A stretch of DNA of 64,000 nucleotides from CAJCIW01 sp963833965 (GTDB lineage: Bacteria; Chlamydiota; Chlamydiia; Chlamydiales; Rhabdochlamydiaceae): positions 62,001 to 126,000 of the forward strand of contig CAWHZZ010000003.1 of the NCBI GenBank assembly GCA_963833965.1. Reading direction: 5' to 3'. Position numbers and translations under genes: made by a program. Below, piece by piece: positions 46,499 to 54,932 of the stretch; the first letter of the stretch is position 1; each line of letters opens with the position of its first letter. Under the pieces are notes generated by a model that saw only the letters and a list, made by a program, of their open reading frames with translations, did not search any database and was not told the DNA's origin.

Positions 46499-46555
46499 TT
46501 TGAACCCGCGTCCATCGCCCAACTTATTCAAGTTGGGCTACTTCCGCGCCTGGCT
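46499..46555. terminator. Palindromic hairpin after the porin gene
   Basis: GCCCAACTT/AAGTTGGGC (46517-46538, loop 4) is nested in a weaker TTGAACC-CGCG / CGCG-GGCTCAA pairing. There is no T-run, so rho-independent termination is not certain; it may be a repeat. Confidence 0.45.
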
Positions 46556-46615
46556 CAAATTCAGGGCGCCTCCTTGTCAAATTTCCGACACTTTATATTG
46601 TTTGTGTGTATTTCT

Positions 46616-47464
46616 ATGACATGGAAAGAAGTAGAAACGACCTTTAATCGCGCCCTCAGCTTGACTTTTTCCAGAAGGAAATTGTTTTTCACGGTTCCCG
46701 TCCTGATCTTTTGCGGAATTATCAGCGTTATTTTCCGTGCCCTCGGGAGCAAATCAAATGATTGGCTCTCGATCAGCATGACATTCATGCCTCTTTTTTT
46801 CTGTTCAGCCGTCTTACTGGCAGCCGGTATAATTTTAACCCGGATTTACCATCATGAAGTCAAAGGGCTCTCTTTCAGCTATCGAAAGACGTTTGCCGCA
46901 TCCAAAGACCTCATGGTCGAGGTGGCGTATCTGGCCGTGCCTGTTATTTTAGTTTACCTTGCGCTATGGACGCTGCTGGGAGTCTTTTATCTTTTTAAAG
47001 AGATCCCTGTGATCGGCGACACTTTAGGGGTCGTCTTATCGTTTGGCCCTTTTCTTCTACTCTTCGGAACATTCATTTTAAGTTTTTTAAGCATCGCCCT
47101 GTTATTTTTCGTCACGCCGTCCGTCTCGCTCAACTCTTCTGTCGATGTCGAAGTGCTTCGAGGAGTGTTAAAGCGCTTCCGGTTCAATCCCTTCACGAAC
47201 CTCGCATTGATGTTCCTCAGTCTTTTACCTTGCCTATTTGCCGCGGGGCTGATGAGCATCGCAGCGGTCATGACGGGGAAAAATTATGTGGGCGCAGCAA
47301 ATCCGATCGCGGTGAGCCTAGAGTGGTTTTTCATCATGATCCCGTTTTCGGCCCTTCTTTCTCCTGCAGTGATTTTCTTCTTTAACTTTGCCGCGGAAAG
47401 CCATGTCCTCCTAGTTAAAAAAATGAGCCAAGCGCAAAACTCCACGACAGCGGAAAATCGATGA
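46616..47464 (+). CDS. Polytopic membrane protein of unknown function
   Basis: 282 residues from ATG 46616 (MTWKEVETTFNRAL). An upstream TTG would add 14 hydrophobic residues and is less likely. There are about six membrane helices, with charged segments RIYHHEVKGLSFSYRKTF and VLRGVLKRFRFNPFTNL between. The layout resembles the conserved chlamydial membrane proteins of unknown function, but I cannot name a family. Its stop codon overlaps an ATG that begins a longer, less likely version of the next gene. Confidence 0.6.
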   Translation: MTWKEVETTFNRALSLTFSRRKLFFTVPVLIFCGIISVIFRALGSKSNDWLSISMTFMPLFFCSAVLLAAGIILTRIYHHEVKGLSFSYRKTFAASKDLMVEVAYLAVPVILVYLALWTLLGVFYLFKEIPVIGDTLGVVLSFGPFLLLFGTFILSFLSIALLFFVTPSVSLNSSVDVEVLRGVLKRFRFNPFTNLALMFLSLLPCLFAAGLMSIAAVMTGKNYVGAANPIAVSLEWFFIMIPFSALLSPAVIFFFNFAAESHVLLVKKMSQAQNSTTAENR

Positions 47465-47484
47465 TTTTTGCGAACCCTTGCCAG

Positions 47485-47500
47485 AACTTGCATGCAAGTT
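47485..47500. repeat. Perfect 16-bp palindrome in a hairpin
   Basis: AACTTGCATGCAAGTT, with CCAG/CTGG just outside, lies between the membrane-protein stop and the FAD oxidoreductase ATG at 47620. This supports the later start because the intervening bases look structural, not coding. Confidence 0.5.
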
Positions 47501-47619
47501 CGACTGGCAGCGGCGAAAACATACTTGAAAAAGTAGAGAAGTCGCCGCCAGACCAAGGGACGCAAAAAGGGCGATTTAACGCGGCGAAGAGTTTTGCAAT
47601 TGGCTCAAGCGAAAGACCA

Positions 47620-48576
47620 ATGCGAATCGCAGTCATAGGCGCCGGGTTCGCGGGTTTAGCTGCCGCTTGGCATTTGATGCGGCAATGTCGCTGCGAGGTA
47701 ACCGTTTTTGACCAGATTGGCATTGGAGGGGGCGCGTCCGGCATCGCCACCGGCCTGATCCATCCTTATCCCGGCGAGCAAGGTCGAAGAAGCCGGTTTG
47801 CCCTCGAAGCAATAGACGCAGCCAACGAATTAATCGCCGCCGCCCAATTCAAATCAGATCAGCCTATTATCCTCTACGAGGGAATCATCCGCTTTGTGCA
47901 AAACCAAGAGCAGCGGCAAATGTTCCTCTCCCATTGCCAGAAGTTTGGGGACGTCAGGCCGCATGGGACCAATAGCTTCTGGATCACGTCCGGAAAGACC
48001 ATCGACTGCCGCCGTTATTTGGACGCGTTATGGGAAGCTCTTTCTGAAAAAGGCGCGAAGCTTGTGATTCAAGAAGTAAAGAACTTGGAAGCTTTGCAAC
48101 ACTTTGACCGCGTCATCGTCGCTGCCGGGGCGGGATGGAAACAATTCCCCGAACTCAGTGATCTGAAATTATCGAACCTCAAAGGACAAGTCTTGAAATG
48201 CCGGATTCCACATCACGTCCAGCTTCCTGAGGCCAGCAGCATTTGCAAAGGGTACGTGGCTTTGACACAAGATCCAGAAACATGTTTTCTCGGCTCAACT
48301 TACCAGCGAGATGACGACACCTTAACTCCCCAACCCGAACTGGCGAAGGAAGAATTATTTTCAAAAATCGGCTTTTTTTACCCCGACGTACACTGCCTAG
48401 AGGTAATCGACTGCAAAGCCGCTTTCCGCGTCACCCGCCCCGGTCACTATTTACCAATTGCTGAGAGAGTCAATGATCGCGTATGGACGTTGACGGGCCT
48501 AGGTTCACGTGGACTGCTCTACCACGCTTACTTTGGAAAAGAATTGGCCCTAAATATATTATCCCAATCGAGGTGA
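47620..48576 (+). CDS. FAD-dependent oxidoreductase (DAO family, MnmC-oxidase-like)
   Basis: 318 residues starting MRIAVIGAGFAGLAAAW (GxGxxG FAD motif). GGGASGIATGLIHPYPG matches the second FAD segment of the D-amino-acid oxidase family, particularly the C-terminal oxidase domain of MnmC. Near the C-terminus, GLGSRGLLYHAYFGKELA is the DAO flavin-binding end. In MnmC this domain oxidises a tRNA wobble-uridine side chain; no methyltransferase domain is attached here. Glycine-oxidase-like activity is possible. The start is by homology; the ribosome site is weak. Confidence 0.75.
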   Translation: MRIAVIGAGFAGLAAAWHLMRQCRCEVTVFDQIGIGGGASGIATGLIHPYPGEQGRRSRFALEAIDAANELIAAAQFKSDQPIILYEGIIRFVQNQEQRQMFLSHCQKFGDVRPHGTNSFWITSGKTIDCRRYLDALWEALSEKGAKLVIQEVKNLEALQHFDRVIVAAGAGWKQFPELSDLKLSNLKGQVLKCRIPHHVQLPEASSICKGYVALTQDPETCFLGSTYQRDDDTLTPQPELAKEELFSKIGFFYPDVHCLEVIDCKAAFRVTRPGHYLPIAERVNDRVWTLTGLGSRGLLYHAYFGKELALNILSQSR

Positions 48577-48578
48577 GT

Positions 48579-49361
48579 ATGCAGGGGCGTTTTCTTTTTT
48601 TGGGGACAGGAGGATCGTCGGGGATTCCGATGATCGGATGCAAGTGCGATGTGTGCCAGTCGGCATCCCCCTACAACAAACGGTTACGTTCAGCAGGACT
48701 CATCCAAGTGCAGGATAAAAATTATCTAATTGATGTGGGCCCCGATTTTAGGGCCCAGGCCCTGAAATACAATATCGATCGGCTCAATGCGGTTCTGCTC
48801 ACCCATGCCCATGCTGACCATATTGGAGGGATCGATGATTTGCGCGCTTATTATTTTTTAGGGAAGAAGAGGATGCCTTGTTTTCTTTCCCAAGAAACTT
48901 TTGAAGAAGTCAAGATGCGCTACCATTACATGCTCCAACCGATCGCCGAGGGGAAAAGCTTGTCGGCGCAGCTCGACTTTCAGATTTTAACCGACGATTT
49001 CGGTACTTTTGACGTCGACGGTGTGAAGATCGATTATTTTTCCTATTTTCAGACCGGAACCCAAGTGACAGGCTACCGTATTGGCAATTTCGCTTATGTC
49101 TCCGATATTCGCGAATACACAGATCAGATCTTCGAATCTCTTAAAGGCGTCGAGACCCTCGTCCTCAGCGCATTGCGCCATACGCCCTCAAAGATGCATT
49201 TCAGCATTGAAGAGGCCATCGCTTTTTCAAGACGCACCTCGGCCAAGATCACTTACCTTACCCATATCGCCCACGATTTAGAATACGCCGCGACCAATGC
49301 TCTGCTTCCTCCGGAAGTGCGCATGAGTTACGACGGCTTAGAAATCCCAATTGAATTTTAG
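48579..49361 (+). CDS. MBL-fold metal-dependent hydrolase (PhnP-like)
   Basis: 260 residues. The zinc motif THAHADHIGG (HxHxDH), LGTGGSSGIP at the start, a CKCDVC cysteine cluster (about 18-23), VDVGPDFR, and LRHTPSKMH near the C-terminus match the PhnP/YycJ-like phosphodiesterase branch, which hydrolyses cyclic phosphodiesters. GAGGTGAG directly precedes the ATG, which lies 2 bases after the upstream stop, so the genes are coupled. Substrate unknown. Confidence 0.85.
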   Translation: MQGRFLFLGTGGSSGIPMIGCKCDVCQSASPYNKRLRSAGLIQVQDKNYLIDVGPDFRAQALKYNIDRLNAVLLTHAHADHIGGIDDLRAYYFLGKKRMPCFLSQETFEEVKMRYHYMLQPIAEGKSLSAQLDFQILTDDFGTFDVDGVKIDYFSYFQTGTQVTGYRIGNFAYVSDIREYTDQIFESLKGVETLVLSALRHTPSKMHFSIEEAIAFSRRTSAKITYLTHIAHDLEYAATNALLPPEVRMSYDGLEIPIEF

Positions 49362-49370
49362 AGTGTATAA

Positions 49371-50681
49371 ATGATCGAAGAAAAAAAATCCCAGCAGCAA
49401 ATGCTGCCATTCGAGCTCAAAGCCATGAGCCATGCTCTTCTGGTCGGCGCCTACCGCTCCGGAACAGACAAAAAGCTCTCCGACGACTGCCTCGATGAAT
49501 TGGAAAGACTATGCGATACCTATGGATTAAAAGCCGTGGGAAAATTTCCCTGCCCGATTAAAAAACTCGATGCGGGAACTTACCTTGGTGAGGGCAAACT
49601 CGAAGAATTGGTGAGCTCTGCCAAAGAGCTTGACGCCGATGTCGTGATCTTCGACGATGAAATCTCTCCGCATCAGCAGCGCAACCTGGAAAAGATTTTC
49701 AAGCGCCCCGTCATCGACCGCACGGAACTTATTATTGAAGTGTTCGCCCAGCGCGCGAAAACGCGCGAGGCGCGGCTGCAAATTGAGCTGGCGAAGGTCA
49801 GATACCAATTTCCAAGGTTAAGGAGAATGTGGACCCACCTCTCTCGTCAAACGGCGACTGCAGGCGGCGGGGCCTACCTGAAGGGCGAGGGAGAAAAGCA
49901 GATCGAAATCGACCGCCGCATTCTGCGCCGCCAGATCGACCGCTTAAAAGATGAAATAGAACACGTCGCCGAGCAGCGGCAAACCCAGCGCAGCCTGAGA
50001 ATGCGCACAGGGATACCCACCTTCGCAATCGTCGGCTACACCAATGCCGGCAAATCGACCCTGCTCAGAGCGCTCACTCATGCCGAAGTGCTCGTCGAAG
50101 ACAAGCTGTTTGCGACCCTCGATACCACCACGCGGAAATTCTCGCTACCCAACCGCCAAGAGATCCTCCTCATCGATACCGTCGGGTTTATCCGCAAAAT
50201 TCCCCACACTCTCGTTGCCGCATTTAAAAGCACCCTAGAAGAGGCCGTCCACACAGACATCCTTCTGCACCTCGTCGATATCAGCCACCCCCTAGCCGAG
50301 ACGCAAGCGGAAGAATCGATGCTCGTCTTGAAAGAGCTTGGCGCAGAGAAACACCCGATGATCACCATTCTCAACAAAATCGATCAATGCCCCAATCCCG
50401 TCCTAGCCGCAAAATTCCGCGTCAAATACCCTAAAACAGTAGCCATTTCTGCCACCCAAGGCACAGGCATCGACGAACTGTTAGAGCTGATGATGAAGGA
50501 GATCTCCCTTCTCCGAAGAGTCGTCAAAGCCCGCATTCCCCAAAGCCACTACGCACTCGTCAGTGAACTGATGCGCGAGGGCCGCGTCATCGCATGCGAA
50601 TACGAGGAAAACGACATCCTCATCCAAGTCGAGATCCCAGCTCGCTTGGAGCACAAGGTGGCCCCGTTTCTGATTAGTTAG
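49371..50681 (+). CDS. hflX: Ribosome-associated GTPase HflX
   Basis: 436 residues. The N-terminal HflX domain ends with the glycine-rich GGGAYLKGEGEKQIE linker and a coiled coil (about 180-215). The GTPase part has GYTNAGKST (P-loop), TLDTTTR (switch I), DTVGFI (DxxG) and NKID. HflX splits stalled or hibernating ribosomes under stress. It follows the MBL hydrolase by 9 bases. The C-terminal HflX extension is short. Confidence 0.95.
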   Translation: MIEEKKSQQQMLPFELKAMSHALLVGAYRSGTDKKLSDDCLDELERLCDTYGLKAVGKFPCPIKKLDAGTYLGEGKLEELVSSAKELDADVVIFDDEISPHQQRNLEKIFKRPVIDRTELIIEVFAQRAKTREARLQIELAKVRYQFPRLRRMWTHLSRQTATAGGGAYLKGEGEKQIEIDRRILRRQIDRLKDEIEHVAEQRQTQRSLRMRTGIPTFAIVGYTNAGKSTLLRALTHAEVLVEDKLFATLDTTTRKFSLPNRQEILLIDTVGFIRKIPHTLVAAFKSTLEEAVHTDILLHLVDISHPLAETQAEESMLVLKELGAEKHPMITILNKIDQCPNPVLAAKFRVKYPKTVAISATQGTGIDELLELMMKEISLLRRVVKARIPQSHYALVSELMREGRVIACEYEENDILIQVEIPARLEHKVAPFLIS

Positions 50682-50881
50682 AGAATACCTAACCATTTTG
50701 GTGACGTCACGGAAAAGGCACATTCTTAGTGATTTAAAAAAAAAATGGGTATTGAGTATTCCTTTCCAAGTTCGCCTGGGAGTAGAACGCGAAGTTCAGT
50801 TTGTCCCGAGTTAAGACGATTAAACATTGAATTTTTTTTGGCTATATGTAAAATCCTTTATTTTTTTTTCGGGAAGAATCA

Positions 50882-51736
50882 ATGAAAAAAGAAGTCATTG
50901 TCAAGTTGACCAAGGATTTTGAAGAAGCTGCCCACGTAGAGCAAGATGTTGAATACTGGATGGCTAGGGATATTCAACATTTGTTTGAATACAAGGAATG
51001 GGACAATTTTCTGAACGTAATCGAGAAGGCAAAAATCGCATGTGCGAACTCTAAACTTCTCATAAACAGCCATTTCCGTGAAGTCACCAAAATGGTCCAT
51101 TTGGGATCAGGTACTCAACGGGAAGTCAGGGATTTAATGCTCACACGGTATGCATGTTATCTTATAGCCCAGAACGGTGACCCACGCAAGGAGCCAATCG
51201 CTTTTGCTCAGAGTTATTTTGCTTTGCAAACGAGAAAACAGGAGCTCCTAGAAAAACACATTCAGATGTTAGAACGCATAGAGGCGAGGCAAAAATTGTC
51301 CCAAACGGAAAAGGAACTCTCATCAACCCTCTATCAACATGGAATTGATGACCAGGGTTTCGCTTTTATTAGAAGTAAAGGGGATCAGGCCCTTTTTGGC
51401 GGGCACACGACAGTTGAGATGAAGCGAAAATTAGGCGTTCCCGAATCACGCCCTCTCGCGGATTTTCTTCCAACCATTACGATCAAGGCCAAAGATTTTG
51501 CAGGAGAGATCACCCATTTTAATGTGAAAAAGAAACATCTGCGAGGGAAAAAACAGATTATCGATGAGCATGTCACCAATAACAAAGATGTTCGCCAAGT
51601 CCTCATCAAAAGGAATATTTATCCGGAACAATTACCTTCTGAAGAAGACATTAAAAAAGTCGAGAGAAAACTCAAGAAAGAAAGCGAAGACTTAATTGAA
51701 AATTCTGATGTGCTTCCTCAGATCACTGAGTCATAA
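50882..51736 (+). CDS. dinD: DNA-damage-inducible protein D (DinD-like)
   Basis: 284 residues. The N-terminal ANT/KilA-N-related block (YWMARDIQHLFEYKEWDNFLNVIEKAKIACANS) and LMLTRYACYLIAQNGDPRKEPIAFAQSYFALQTRKQEL match E. coli DinD, which inhibits RecA-driven strand exchange. The C-terminus is a Lys/Glu-rich helix. No LexA-type operator is visible upstream, so damage control is not shown. radC follows 11 bases downstream. Related phage antirepressor-like proteins suggest transfer. Confidence 0.85.
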   Translation: MKKEVIVKLTKDFEEAAHVEQDVEYWMARDIQHLFEYKEWDNFLNVIEKAKIACANSKLLINSHFREVTKMVHLGSGTQREVRDLMLTRYACYLIAQNGDPRKEPIAFAQSYFALQTRKQELLEKHIQMLERIEARQKLSQTEKELSSTLYQHGIDDQGFAFIRSKGDQALFGGHTTVEMKRKLGVPESRPLADFLPTITIKAKDFAGEITHFNVKKKHLRGKKQIIDEHVTNNKDVRQVLIKRNIYPEQLPSEEDIKKVERKLKKESEDLIENSDVLPQITES

Positions 51737-51747
51737 ATACGTCTGCA

Positions 51748-52446
51748 ATGAACGGAATTAAATCCCTTCCCAAAGAAGAGCGCCCGCGCGAAAGACTCGA
51801 GCGCGAGGGGATCGAAGCGCTCTCAATCGCAGAGTTGCTTGCCATTGTTTTAGGCAGTGGAACGCAAGGAAAATCAGTTCTCGATTTGTCTCAAGAATTA
51901 CTAGAGCATTTTGGAGGTTTTGAAAAGCTCCTAGATGCTTCCATCGTCGAGCTCATGCAGATAAAAGGGATTGGTAAAACTAAGGCCATTCTCCTCAAAG
52001 CTGTCTTCGGGTTGGCGTTAAAATGCAAAAAGCCAATTTCCATCCAAAAATATCCGATTTCCTCTGCAAAAGACGCCTATGAGCTCGCTCAAGGGGAGAT
52101 CGCGCACATTCCTCAGGAGGTGCTGCTCGTGATTTTGCGCGATGTGCGCGGCTATTTGGTGCATTGCGAACAAGTTTCCATGGGCACACTTTCTCAAGTC
52201 TTAATGCATCCGCGGGAGGTGTTTTATCCTGCAGTGCGCCATAAGGCGCATAGCTTGATCATCGCGCATAATCATCCGAGCGGGGATCCGAAGCCTTCGC
52301 AGGCCGATCTGGAATTGACGCGGGCGCTTGCGCAAGCGGGAAAAGTGATGGGCATCGGCTTAGATGATCATCTGATTGTGTGCAGAGATAGATATGTTTC
52401 ACTGCGCGAATTAGGGTGTGTGCCGGTGGGAAGAACTCGATACTGA
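51748..52446 (+). CDS. radC: RadC-family JAB/MPN protein
   Basis: 232 residues. A helix-hairpin-helix N-terminal part (SIVELMQIKGIGKTKA) is followed by a JAB metal domain: HNHPSGDPKPSQAD with an upstream Glu (PREVFYPA). The domain is widespread; its direct role is unclear despite the name. It follows dinD closely. The 3' end overlaps the convergent marC gene by 36 bp. Confidence 0.95.
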   Translation: MNGIKSLPKEERPRERLEREGIEALSIAELLAIVLGSGTQGKSVLDLSQELLEHFGGFEKLLDASIVELMQIKGIGKTKAILLKAVFGLALKCKKPISIQKYPISSAKDAYELAQGEIAHIPQEVLLVILRDVRGYLVHCEQVSMGTLSQVLMHPREVFYPAVRHKAHSLIIAHNHPSGDPKPSQADLELTRALAQAGKVMGIGLDDHLIVCRDRYVSLRELGCVPVGRTRY

Positions 52447-53046
52447 TTGCTGGGGAACATAGAAAGCTTCCTGCAGCAGATGGATGACCCCGGAGCAGAT
52501 CATCTGGACGGCGATGAGCGAGATGAGCATGCCTCCGAGCTTTTGACACGCCATGAGCCCTTTTTTGCCAAGCATATACCGAATGTTTGAGGAGAGCAGT
52601 AAAATGATGAATGTGGGAATCCAGGCGAGAAGGATGATCGAGCTCATTGTCCAGACGTTTTGGACTTGTTCTGAATAGACCATCACGGTTGTGATCGCTC
52701 CTGGGCCCGCGACGATGGGCGTGGCGAGCGGGACGATCAGCGGCTCCGAACGCTGGGTGTCGTGATTGATGGCAGGGCGGGGGAAAATCAGGCTCAACGC
52801 AATGATGAAAAGAAGAGTCCCTCCGGCGACGCCGAGGACAGGCTGGGAAATGCCGAGGAGCCTCAATACCTCTTCGCCAAAGAAATTGAACAATAACAGG
52901 ATGAAGAGCGCGATCAAGAGCTCGCGGAAGATGATCCTGCGCTGCTTTTTCACCTCGAATTTTGTCAGCAGGCCGACGAAGAGGGGGACATTGCCAAGAG
53001 AATTGAGGACGAAAAAAAGCGAGAAAGTCATGGCAAAGAACGACAT
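52411..53046 (-). CDS. MarC/UPF0056 family membrane protein
   Basis: 211 residues with six transmembrane helices. The family pattern NSLGNVPLF (TM1), PLATPIVAGPGAITTVMV (central) and LGGMLISLIAVQMICSGV (C-terminal) is complete. The function of MarC-type proteins is not established. A polar Ser/His-rich tail of 15 residues overlaps radC. Confidence 0.88.
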   Translation of the reverse strand: MSFFAMTFSLFFVLNSLGNVPLFVGLLTKFEVKKQRRIIFRELLIALFILLLFNFFGEEVLRLLGISQPVLGVAGGTLLFIIALSLIFPRPAINHDTQRSEPLIVPLATPIVAGPGAITTVMVYSEQVQNVWTMSSIILLAWIPTFIILLLSSNIRYMLGKKGLMACQKLGGMLISLIAVQMICSGVIHLLQEAFYVPQQSVSSSSHRHTP

Positions 53047-53177
53047 CGGCCACCAAATTAAATATATTTTTAATACATAATATCTTTAGTTTTATTTTAC
53101 AATAGTAAGGGCGATTTTAATCCTCTTTTTTACAACTTTCTGCTATACTTATTTAACATTTATTTGAGGAAAGGTAG

Positions 53178-54002
53178 ATGACCGCAGCTTCATGGAACAA
53201 TAGCCCTTGGGAAGTTCTTCTCAGTTCATTTGAAGAGCATCTCCCCACTCGCGCTTCTCTCCAAGGCATTGTCGACAGAGTTTTCAAAAATCCTTTTTTC
53301 TGGGCGTTGTCCGTAGCCACGGTCGGCGGGCTTGCAGTCCTCACTTCCGTAGTGATGCTTCCTCATGCCGCGTCGTCGGTCGTCCTTTATGTCTTCTCGA
53401 TTTTATCCGCAGCTTTTCTCGCTCAGAGCAAAAAGACCAAAAAGTGGCTATTTTGCGAATTTTCGATGATGTGCAACCAGATCGTCTCCCGCATTCCTTG
53501 GATTTCACGCCGGCCCTGGTATTCTCCGCTCACCCACTCGTTAACCCTCTCAGCCTGTCCTTTACTGGAGCACGTCGAGAAGTTGAAGGCCCAAGGCTAT
53601 GATGCTGTCCTGTCGCTTGTCGAACCGTTTGAAGTTGAGCCCCATTTATTTGGCGTTCCTGCGAAGCCAGAAGATTGGCGAAAAGCTGGCATCCAATTTT
53701 TGAATCTTCCCAATCCCGATTTGACCCCCGTGCGCGACGAAGATGTGGAAAGGGGCGTCGAATTCATCCATCGAAACATTTCTTTAGGGCGCCGCATGCT
53801 GGTCCATTGCCAAGCAGGGGTTGCGAGAAGCGCGACCATCGTCATCTGCTACTTGATCAAATATCGGGGGATGAGCCCGAGCGAAGCGGTCGCTTTCGTG
53901 AAAGCGGAGCGGAGCATCGTCGTGAACGAAAACTCGCGTGCCATCAAAAACTTTATCGAAAATAGGAACCAGCCCGCCGTTTCTTCAAGCCGAGTGGCTT
54001 AA
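53178..54002 (+). CDS. Dual-specificity phosphatase with hydrophobic N-terminal lobes, copy 1
   Basis: 274 residues. Residues ~36-85 hold two adjacent hydrophobic stretches (FFWALSVATVGGLAVLTSVVML and VVLYVFSILSAAFLA) like the bilobed domain of chlamydial Inc proteins. The C-terminal half is a DSP-type phosphatase: VHCQAGVARS (HCX5R), an upstream Asp-containing loop and AVAFVKAERSIVVNE. It dephosphorylates Tyr or Ser/Thr, or lipid or RNA in relatives. AGGAAAGG precedes the ATG. A second copy follows after 58 bases. An inclusion-membrane location is inferred. Confidence 0.8.
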   Translation: MTAASWNNSPWEVLLSSFEEHLPTRASLQGIVDRVFKNPFFWALSVATVGGLAVLTSVVMLPHAASSVVLYVFSILSAAFLAQSKKTKKWLFCEFSMMCNQIVSRIPWISRRPWYSPLTHSLTLSACPLLEHVEKLKAQGYDAVLSLVEPFEVEPHLFGVPAKPEDWRKAGIQFLNLPNPDLTPVRDEDVERGVEFIHRNISLGRRMLVHCQAGVARSATIVICYLIKYRGMSPSEAVAFVKAERSIVVNENSRAIKNFIENRNQPAVSSSRVA

Positions 54003-54060
54003 AGGTTTATCTTTTCCCCTTTTTCTGCTATGCTTCTCTAATATTTTTTAAGAGACGACA

Positions 54061-54885
54061 ATGGCTGTCATTTCATTAAATCATAGTTCTTCGCAAGTTC
54101 TTCCCAGTTCGTTTCACGAATATCTTCCCACGCGCGCTTCTCTACAAGGCATTGCCGACAGGGTATTCAAAAATCCTTTTTTCTGGGCGTTGGCTTTAAC
54201 GGCGGCAGGAGGGGCTGCGATCCTCGCTTCTGCGGTCTTGCTTCCCCTTGCCAGCCCCGCGGTCGCTCTTTACGTCGTCTCTATTTTAGGTGCGGCTTAT
54301 CTCTATCAGAGCAAAGAGACTAAAAAATGGCTATTTTGTGAATTTTCCATGATGAACAACCAGATCGTCTCCCGCATTCCCTGGCTTACGCGGCGGCCGT
54401 GGTTTTCCCCGATCACCGACTCGCTCACCTTGTCCGCCTGCCCATTATTGGAACACGTTGAGAAATTGAAAGCCCAAGGTTATGGCGCCGTTCTGTCGCT
54501 CGTCGAGCCTTCCGAAGTGGAACCCCATTTATTCGGCGTTCCCGCAAAGCCGGAAGATTGGCGAAAAGCCGGCATCGAATTTTTGAATCTGCCGAATCCC
54601 GACATGACCCCCGTCCGCGATGAAGATGTGGAAAGGGGCGTCGAGTTCCTCCATCGCAACATTTCTTTAGGGCGCCGCGTGCTGGTGCATTGCCAAGCAG
54701 GGGTTGGGAGAAGCGCGTCCATCGTCATCTGCTACCTGATCAAACATGGCCGAATGAGTCCAAGCCAAGCGGTCGCTCTCGTGAACTCGAAGCGCAGCAT
54801 CGCAGTGAACGAACATTCGCTTGCCATCAAAAACTTCGTCGAAAGATTGAATCAGCCTCCCTCTTCTTTGAGTCAGGTTGCTTAA
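54061..54885 (+). CDS. Dual-specificity phosphatase with hydrophobic N-terminal lobes, copy 2
   Basis: 274 residues, the same length and architecture as copy 1, with high identity (shared LPTRASLQGI, KWLFCEFSMM, CPLLEHVEKLKAQGY, EDWRKAGI). The catalytic loop is HCQAGVGRS. Differences cluster in the hydrophobic lobes and C-terminal tail. This is a recent tandem duplication. Function as for copy 1. Confidence 0.8.
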   Translation: MAVISLNHSSSQVLPSSFHEYLPTRASLQGIADRVFKNPFFWALALTAAGGAAILASAVLLPLASPAVALYVVSILGAAYLYQSKETKKWLFCEFSMMNNQIVSRIPWLTRRPWFSPITDSLTLSACPLLEHVEKLKAQGYGAVLSLVEPSEVEPHLFGVPAKPEDWRKAGIEFLNLPNPDMTPVRDEDVERGVEFLHRNISLGRRVLVHCQAGVGRSASIVICYLIKHGRMSPSQAVALVNSKRSIAVNEHSLAIKNFVERLNQPPSSLSQVA

Positions 54886-54932
54886 AGTTTTCCTTTCCTC
54901 TATAATGGGTCACTACAAAACAGAACTGTCTC

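Noticed and set aside
47461..47619. N-terminal extension of the FAD oxidoreductase from ATG 47461
   Set aside because: The extra 53 codons show no family similarity and cover a perfect palindrome; start at 47620 fits the FAD motif.
50682..50881. Possible LexA-type operator before dinD
   Set aside because: No CTGT-N8-ACAG or similar box is present; only A/T-rich sequence and TGACGTCA.
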